NCBI GenBank assembly: GCA_035578155.1
Contig: JAPWDM010000015.1
Coordinates: 4,651,501 to 4,715,500 of the forward strand
Source: Brachynemurus nebulosus
Taxonomy: Eukaryota; Arthropoda; Insecta; Neuroptera; Myrmeleontidae
Length of the DNA stretch: 64,000 nucleotides
Reading direction: 5' to 3'
Position 1 is the first letter of the stretch, and every line of letters begins with the position of its first letter. The translations under genes were made by a program, and so were the position numbers. The notes under the pieces were generated by a model, which had not been told where the DNA came from, did not search any database, and saw only the letters and a list, made by a program, of their open reading frames with translations. Shown here in pieces: positions 58,038 through 64,000 of the stretch.

Positions 58038-60002
58038 CTACGGATGGTAGGGCTTGATGTCCGCTTTGATGGTTGTTCTTCTTTTTGGACCGGAAGATGT
58101 AGGTTTTAATGGTATTTCGTAGAGATTGCTGACCTTTGGTTCGTGATTTTCGATGAGTGGAGCGCTGGCGAAATGAATTGTAGGTTCTTGCTTGTTGCTT
58201 CGGTTGTTACATTGATTGAATATTTTGATACATGGGGCGGTGCATGATGTGTTTCTCCATTTTGGTAGGCAGCATAAGATGAGCGAGAATAGCCCGCATT
58301 TGTAGAAGCCGAATGTTATAAGTAATGTTGTAACCAAACCGGCGGCTAACTTTACGGAAAACCAACTTGATGTTGAAAACTGATGTCCGAGAAATTCGAT
58401 GTGGTCGTTTAACTCTTTGTTCAGCTGTCGGTCTAGGTCTTGCAGATGTTGATAATTAATGGTGAGTTTTTCTAAGTTGTCGAAGTGAAGACGGACGGGT
58501 GTAAGTTGTTTCAGTTTCGTAGATTTGTTTCTGCATTCGTTGCAGTAGTTGAGTTGAACCTCTGGAATGAAGTCTTGAAACGTCTGGACTTGTATCGTCG
58601 AGGTGGGTTTTATTTCGATGGTTTTGGAACTGCCTTTGCATGTTTGATTTAGTGTGATTTTCGTCATTTCATTTCTTATTTCGAAACTCTTGACGTAGTT
58701 ATTAGGACAGTTGACGGTGAATTTGATCGGACTGGAGCTGATTGCTAACCATTGATTGTCGTGGATACGTTGCCATATTTCTTGATCAGCGTAATACTTG
58801 ATGGTGTTGCATTCGATTGGGACGTTGTGTGTTGTAACGTTGAAAAGTAGAATTTCACATTCGCTACTATGGGTCTTGTAGACGGTTGATCGTTGACACA
58901 AATATTGTTGTTTTTGATACTGTTTACATTCATCCAAATTGTTTGCAAGCGATTGTTGTAATCGATTCTTACTCGTGAATAGGTAGGGTTTTTGTATTTG
59001 GATAAGTTGGTAGAGATTATTTATAACAGGATCAGGTTGTGGTAGGGAGAGTATCTTGTATATGTCGTATTCGTTAGGGTAAACAAGTGGAATTTTAATA
59101 TCAATTAATAGGGTATATTTAAGGTTGTATAAATTGAGTTCGATACCTTTGTAGTAGTATTCTATATTTTCATATGTTGGTTCAAATAGTAGGTGTAAGT
59201 TTTTTGTCTTTAGTAATTCTTTTATTAATGTTCGCGCTGGTAATATGTCAAAGCTAATAAAATTGTGTCTAGCTAATGTGATTGACTGTTCAAATTTATT
59301 AATTTGTCGCGCTATAACTGACAAAATTTCTTTCAAAACTATTTCTATTTGGTTTAATAAGCTTCTTTGCTCGTTTATATTTGTTACATTTGAATTAAAA
59401 TTTATTTGATCCGTTAGTTCGTTAATTTTATACTCTAATGTTTTTATTTGTTTTTGTGTTTTATTAAGCTGATTTAAACTGTCCGTTATTACCCTAATTT
59501 GATTTTTTAATATTACATTAACATCGCTTTGTTCTTTTACTAGTTTGTTTATATTATTCGTTAAAAATTCGGCGTCATTGGCGTCAGGGCTTCCCGATAT
59601 TTTATGCCAAATGTTACCAATGGCGTCGAACCATCCATGTTCGTACTGGATTTCTCTTTTATTTCTTTTGTCTTTAAAATAGCTATTCTCTAAGTCGTAA
59701 AATGGTTCCGTTAATTCTCTAAATTCTAATTTAAATAATTCTAATGTTATTTTACAATTAGTGTTACCTATTAATGGTTTACAAATTAAATTATGTGTAT
59801 CTAAATACCTGGGAATTTCTGTTAATAATTTTTCTATATAACTAATATTATAATAATGGATGAGACTTAAATAATTTTCTATAATTCAGGCTTCTCCTTG
59901 GTAATTGTAGAAGATGCCTGGGTTATTTTTTATTGGTTCAATTGTTACTTGGGCCTGGCTGACTTTCAGGATTACTAGGGTTATCATTATTCCTGTCCAC
60001 AT
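58038..60002 (-). pseudogene. env: Errantivirus-like Env (F-protein-like) reading frame with one stop
   Basis: An ATG at 60002 directly follows a splice-type acceptor (TTTGTTTCAG), as expected for a spliced env message. It opens with a hydrophobic signal-like stretch. An in-frame TGA lies at 59888-59886. After that the frame is open to 58038. A furin-type site RNKR (59655-59666), a following WFDAIG region, a heptad-rich helical part, a Cys-rich segment and a C-terminal membrane span near 58290-58350 with a cytoplasmic tail are visible. This is the layout of insect errantivirus Env, related to baculovirus F. With the stop it would not give a full protein. Confidence 0.85.
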
Positions 60003-60727
60003 CTGAAACAAAGTGTTTTAGATGTTTAAAATGTGTCCATTTATTGCGTCCAGAAATTTTTAACTGACAGACTTGTTTTTCGGGCCAGACTTTAGTTACT
60101 TCGTATGGACCTTTATAATACGATTTGAGTTTTTTATCTTTATCGTGTTTGTGAGCTTGATTATCAAATAGTAGAACTTTATCTCCTACATTGAATATTT
60201 TTTCTGTGGCATTTTTATCGTAAGCGTTTTTTGTTTGACCCTTAGCTGTTTTAAGATTTTTATTTGCGTTACTGCGTAACTTAGAAATTTTATTTTTTAC
60301 ATCGTTAGCGAAATTGTCATAAACGGGAAGATTTGGCTTATCGCTAAAAGGTTTAGCTTTTTCGCCAAATACAAGTTCGTACGATGTAAATTTTGTATGC
60401 CTATTTTCAGTTGTGTTGTAGGAATAACACGCGAACTGTAAATAGTGATCCCAGTCGTTGAGATTTTCATTTACATAATTCCGGAGAAAGTTTTTTAGTT
60501 CCTGGTGTCCACGTTCTAGTGAACCATTGGACTGAGGATTGTCTTGGTGTGCTTTGTTTGTGTTTTATATTTAATATTTTATTAATTTCTTTAATAGTTG
60601 AATTTATGAAATTTTGACCGTTATCCGTCAATATGACCTCCGGGAACCCATACTTTCTACAGTGTTCCAGAAATTTAAGTGCAGTGAATTCTGCAGTGTT
60701 TTGGGGTATAGCGTAGGCATCAACGTC
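59938..60727 (-). pseudogene. pol: Errantivirus-like integrase, C-terminal part, truncated
   Basis: The minus strand holds the second half of an integrase core (LTDNGQNF near 60620 and the PQ/Glu block near 60530), with a frameshift near 60550-60560, then a GPY-type module (YYKGPYEV near 60100) and a polar end that overlaps the start of env by about 65 bases. Everything upstream (RT, protease, gag) is missing. The break at 60727 coincides with the start of Tc1-derived sequence. Confidence 0.85.
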
Positions 60728-61490
60728 TTCGAAAATAAAACAGGAATTACAACTAAATGTAAACACTTCTACAATAAGACGTCGACTTACAGAAGCTCAC
60801 CTGTATCGTAGAATTCCAAGAAAAACACCGATGCTGAAACCTAAGTATGTGCAACAAAGAATAAAATTTGCACAAGAATATCTTAACTGGCCATCTCATA
60901 AATAGCGAAATATTCTTTGAACTGATGAGTCCAAAGTTGTATTATTTGGTTCGGCAGAACAAAGACAGTATATAAGAAGACCAAAAACTGCTGCATATGA
61001 TCCACGCTACAAAGTTAAGACAGTTAAGCATGAAAGAGTAAAAATCAGTGTATGGGGCTGCTTTTCATATTATGGTCCTGGTCCAATATTTTGGATAAAA
61101 GAAAAAATGAATGCGAAAATTTATGTTCATATACTCGAAACGATCATGTTGCCTTACGCCGAGGAAGACATGCCTCTTAAATGGGTCTTAATGCAGGATA
61201 ATGACCCTAAACATACCAGTCGTTTGGCGAAGGCTTGATTTGTGACAAATAAGGTTCAGGTTCTGGACTGGCTAGCTCAGTCTCCTGACTTGAACCCTAT
61301 TGAAAATTTATGGACTGACATCAAACAAGCTGTTTCAGCAGCAAAGCCAACAACTGTTAAAGAACTGTGGCGTGTGGTCAAGTCCTCGTCGAATTTAATC
61401 ACTCCGGAACGTTGCCAAAGTCCAGTTAATTCAATGACACGACGCTGCACGAAATTATTAGCTAATAAAGGCTATACAATTAACTATTAA
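60728..61490 (+). pseudogene. Tc1-like transposase, two stops, 5'-truncated
   Basis: The plus strand reads STIRRRLTEAHLYRR (end of the paired-type HTH), then TDESKVVLFGS (first Asp), VWGCFSYYGPGPI, LMQDNDPKHTS (second Asp) and WLAQSPDLNPIENLWTDIK (final acidic residue), giving a DD34E layout. In-frame stops are TAG near 60903 and TGA near 61236. The N-terminus is missing. It abuts the broken integrase. Confidence 0.9.
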
Positions 61491-61560
61491 AGTACTTGTT
61501 AGCATTTAGAGTTAATTAGCATCGATTTTTTTTCTTTTTTTAGTTAACATTTGAATCGGT

Positions 61561-61752
61561 GAGTGCAGAAACCACATTAGTCAATAAAATTTGAAAATTC
61601 ACTTTTTACACTCAATGAGTTTATCTAAGGTAAACTTACATTGTGTAAAGAAACTACATCATTCAGTGTTTTATTTTTGAAAATATAAAGACTTGGTAAA
61701 TAGTACTGAGTGCAGAAAGCACATAAGTCTATGACTTATGTTGTTTCTGCAC
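61561..61752. repeat. Terminal-type motifs and 43-bp palindrome
   Basis: GAGTGCAGAAACCACATTAG at 61561 and GAGTGCAGAAAGCACATAAG at 61708. The latter opens a palindrome (61710-61752: GTGCAGAAAGCACATAAGTC, loop TAT, GACTTATGTTGTTTCTGCAC). A third copy of the motif begins at 63980. Confidence 0.8.
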
Positions 61753-61961
61753 CCAACGCTGATAATGGTCACTTTCTTCACGAGATGGTAGTCTATTACT
61801 TAGCGGTCATTTTTAACATTAAGTTTAGTCTGTACACATTTTATGTTCTTGTTGTCTTATTTGTTATTAAAAAAATATAAATTTGTCATTAAAAAAGTAT
61901 ATTCAGTAAAAGTTGTGGTGTATAATATTTGATGTTTTATTAGTAACGTTTACTGTTTATA

Positions 61962-63791
61962 ATGAATGACAATAATAACAGTGATAGTGATTCTGTAATT
62001 ATTCCAAAAAAGAGGCAGCGAAATGAAAATAAATATCAACGCAATATTATTCGAATTGGGAAAGTAAAAGGGATATCGTATAAAAACTGGAGTGGTAAAA
62101 TTGTACCTTCAAGAGCAACGGGTCCCGATTGTAAATGTAATCGAAAATGTTTCTCAAAATTTAACCCTGCAGAGAAAACCAGTTTCGTGGAAACAATAAA
62201 TAATTTTTAAAATAAAGATGAGCAAGACATCTTTCTGCAACAACTGATTGAAAAGCACGATGTTAGACATCGTAGGCCCAGAAATGAAACTCCTAAATCT
62301 CGCCTAGGATCATTTAAATATTTTGTTTTGTTAAACGGAGAACGATTCAATGTCTGTAAACGGGCTTTTACATCACTTTATGGCATCACCGAAAACAGAG
62401 TACGCCGATTGTGTACTCTTCTGTTAAAAGGCGCTATTCCAAAAGACAAGCGAGGTAAAAACCCAAAAAGTAACACGATTAGTTCTGAAACGTGTGCCAA
62501 GATTCATGAACATATTGAGTCGTTCCCTACCAAGCTTGCTCACTACGCTTCAAAAGAAATCAAATACCTTGATGCATGATTAGATGTAAAACAGATGCAT
62601 TCAATGTTCATGCAAAAACACGCTGACATGAACGTTAAGTATGAGTTTTACCTGAAGTATTCTAAAGAAAATTTTTCCTTACGTTTTGGTAAACCGCAAG
62701 TTGATACTTGCATAAAATGCGAAGAGCTTAACAATAAAATTAAAAATCCTTCATTAGTTACTTCTTCAAAAAGAGCTGCCGAAGCAGAGCTACAGGTCCA
62801 CAAAAAAAGAGCAAACAAATTTTACAATAAACTTCAGGAAATAACAAAAAAATGCGCTGAGCGTGATGATACTCTTGGTCTTAGTTTCGATTTTATGCAG
62901 AATCTTCCTCTACCAAAGCTCCCAGTTCAAGATATTTTCTATTTACGACAGCTTTGGGTAAACTGTTTTGATGTCCACAACTTGAAGACATCTAAATCTG
63001 AAATATTTCTGTATCACGAGAGTGAAGCGCATAAGGGGGCAAACGAAGTTTGCAGCATGCTTGAAAAATACCTTAATGATTACGAGTCTCCTGAAATCAA
63101 AATCCTATACCTGTTTTCTGATGGATGTACAGGACAAAACCGTAATCATACTATGATTAGGTTTTGCCTGAGATTAACAGATTGTGGCCGCTTTGATAAA
63201 ATCATCCATTATTTTCCGATTCGCGGTCATTATTTTCTGCCGAACGATCGCGATTTTGGTATAATCAAAAAGAAAGTTAAAAAGTATGATCGTGTATTTA
63301 TACCCGAAGAATATAAAAAACTAGTTGAACTGTCGAGCAGGAAATTTCATGTAACGAAATTAGAATCTCTCGATGTTATGAATTTTGATAGTTCTTGGAA
63401 GGCCGTGTACAAAAAAAATCCTATGTCCGTGGAATCGCACGGTAAGGCCACTCCACAAGAGAGCAAGATAAAATTCAATCCAACACGTTATATGGAATTT
63501 CGATACGATTCGACACAACCAGGAGTCGTAACGTGTTTAAAATTTATCGATGGGTCGGTTAAGCACACCTTTAATCTAAGGAAACCTCAGAAGACAATCG
63601 AATCTATAGACAGACCTCATTCTCCTTGTTATGCATCAGGTAAAGTACCTATCAACGTGAAAAAAATAGACGATATCAAAAAGATGGGTGAATATATACC
63701 TCAAGAGTATGAAAACTTTTACCAAGAACTGTTTCAATGGCAAACTACTACTGCAGATGAAGACGCAGTGGTTCAAACTGATATTGTCTAA
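61962..63791 (+). pseudogene. Transposase-like protein (DUF7869-like), two in-frame stops
   Basis: One reading frame runs from ATG 61962 to TAA 63789-63791, about 609 codons, broken only by TAA at 62208-62210 and TGA at 62577-62579. It has a basic N-terminus with a CKCNRKCF cluster, a GITENRVRRLCTLL helix-turn-helix-like part, CIKCEELN, FDFMQNLPLP (first Asp), LFSDGCTGQNRNHTMIRF (second Asp) and RGHYFLPNDRDFG. This resembles a multicopy insect family that I recall as DUF7869, which looks like an RNase-H-fold DDE transposase; the enzyme role is inferred. The flanking palindromic motifs support a mobile unit. Confidence 0.72.
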
Positions 63792-63979
63792 TGAATACCG
63801 GATTTTCCCTTGTTATAAGTTTATTATTATTCGATGAGTATTGAATTTTTCAATGTTTTAAGTTTAAACTGTATTTTTTTATTTTAGAATAAATTATGTT
63901 ACAATCAATACGTTTTCATATTTAAAAATAATTCTAAAATCAAGACAAAAATTTTAAAGTTTTCATTTTTTTATTTATT

Positions 63980-64000
63980 GAGTGCAAAAACAACATAAGT
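63980..64000 (+). repeat. Right-hand copy of the terminal motif, cut by window end
   Basis: GAGTGCAAAAACAACATAAG matches the motifs at 61561 and 61708. By analogy the other half of a palindrome would follow outside the window. Confidence 0.6.

Overview
This 64 kb window is AT-rich nuclear DNA from an insect or a closely related arthropod; the species cannot be named from sequence. The evidence is the mix of transposable elements: P-element/THAP9-like, hAT, Tc1/mariner, pogo-type, Transib, piggyBac-type, ISL2EU-like, Gypsy and errantivirus-like, Copia, APE-type and R4/Dong-type LINEs. Splice-like GT/AG junctions, (TA)n and (TAA)n microsatellites and the absence of operons or Shine-Dalgarno sites agree with this. 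No clear single-copy housekeeping gene, tRNA or rRNA is visible. Almost every reading frame belongs to a mobile element or to a multicopy, transposon-like gene.

Region by region. 1-5.5 kb: a spliced MULE/NOF-like protein on the minus strand, a 1.1 kb hAT element with an 8-bp target duplication, a foldback element inside a TA microsatellite, and scraps of a Tc1-like and a P/THAP9-like transposase. 5.5-10.4 kb: a decayed, 5'-truncated Gypsy element. 11.4-34.5 kb: one uncharacterised, formerly intron-containing gene on the plus strand. It has an N-terminal Cys/His-rich part and a C-terminal part that recalls PIN/FEN1-like nucleases. It is cut by independent insertions: a foldback element (14.5-25.4 kb), a 3.0 kb MULE-like element with a 9-bp target duplication (26.6-29.6 kb) and a 2.8 kb Transib with a 5-bp target duplication (29.7-32.5 kb). 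The foldback holds an APE LINE with an 18-bp target duplication, and that LINE's ATT repeat in turn holds an intact R4/Dong-like LINE. 34.7-38.6 kb: non-autonomous TIR elements and a TA microsatellite. 38.7-42.7 kb: a second, apparently intact Transib encoding a 723-residue RAG1-like transposase. Its ends start with CACAGTG and carry a nonamer-like motif 22-23 bp further in. 43-49.1 kb: relics of ISL2EU-like, mariner-like, Copia and hAT proteins plus several tandem repeats. 49.4-55.2 kb: two large inverted-repeat structures, one an array of TGACGTCA palindromes. 56-60.7 kb: a mariner-type MITE, then the 3' part of an errantivirus-like retroelement (integrase end and an Env-like reading frame with one internal stop). 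60.7-64 kb: a decayed Tc1 transposase and a 1.8 kb reading frame of a transposase-like family, broken by two stops, with palindromic motifs around it.

The genes do not form a pathway. The window records successive insertions whose order can be read from target duplications. The strongest material for follow-up is the pair of Transib/RAG1-like elements with RSS-like ends, the four-level nest at 14.5-25.4 kb, the heat-shock-element array inside the MULE-like element, the TGACGTCA array, and the near-perfect 158-bp palindrome at 53.7-53.9 kb.
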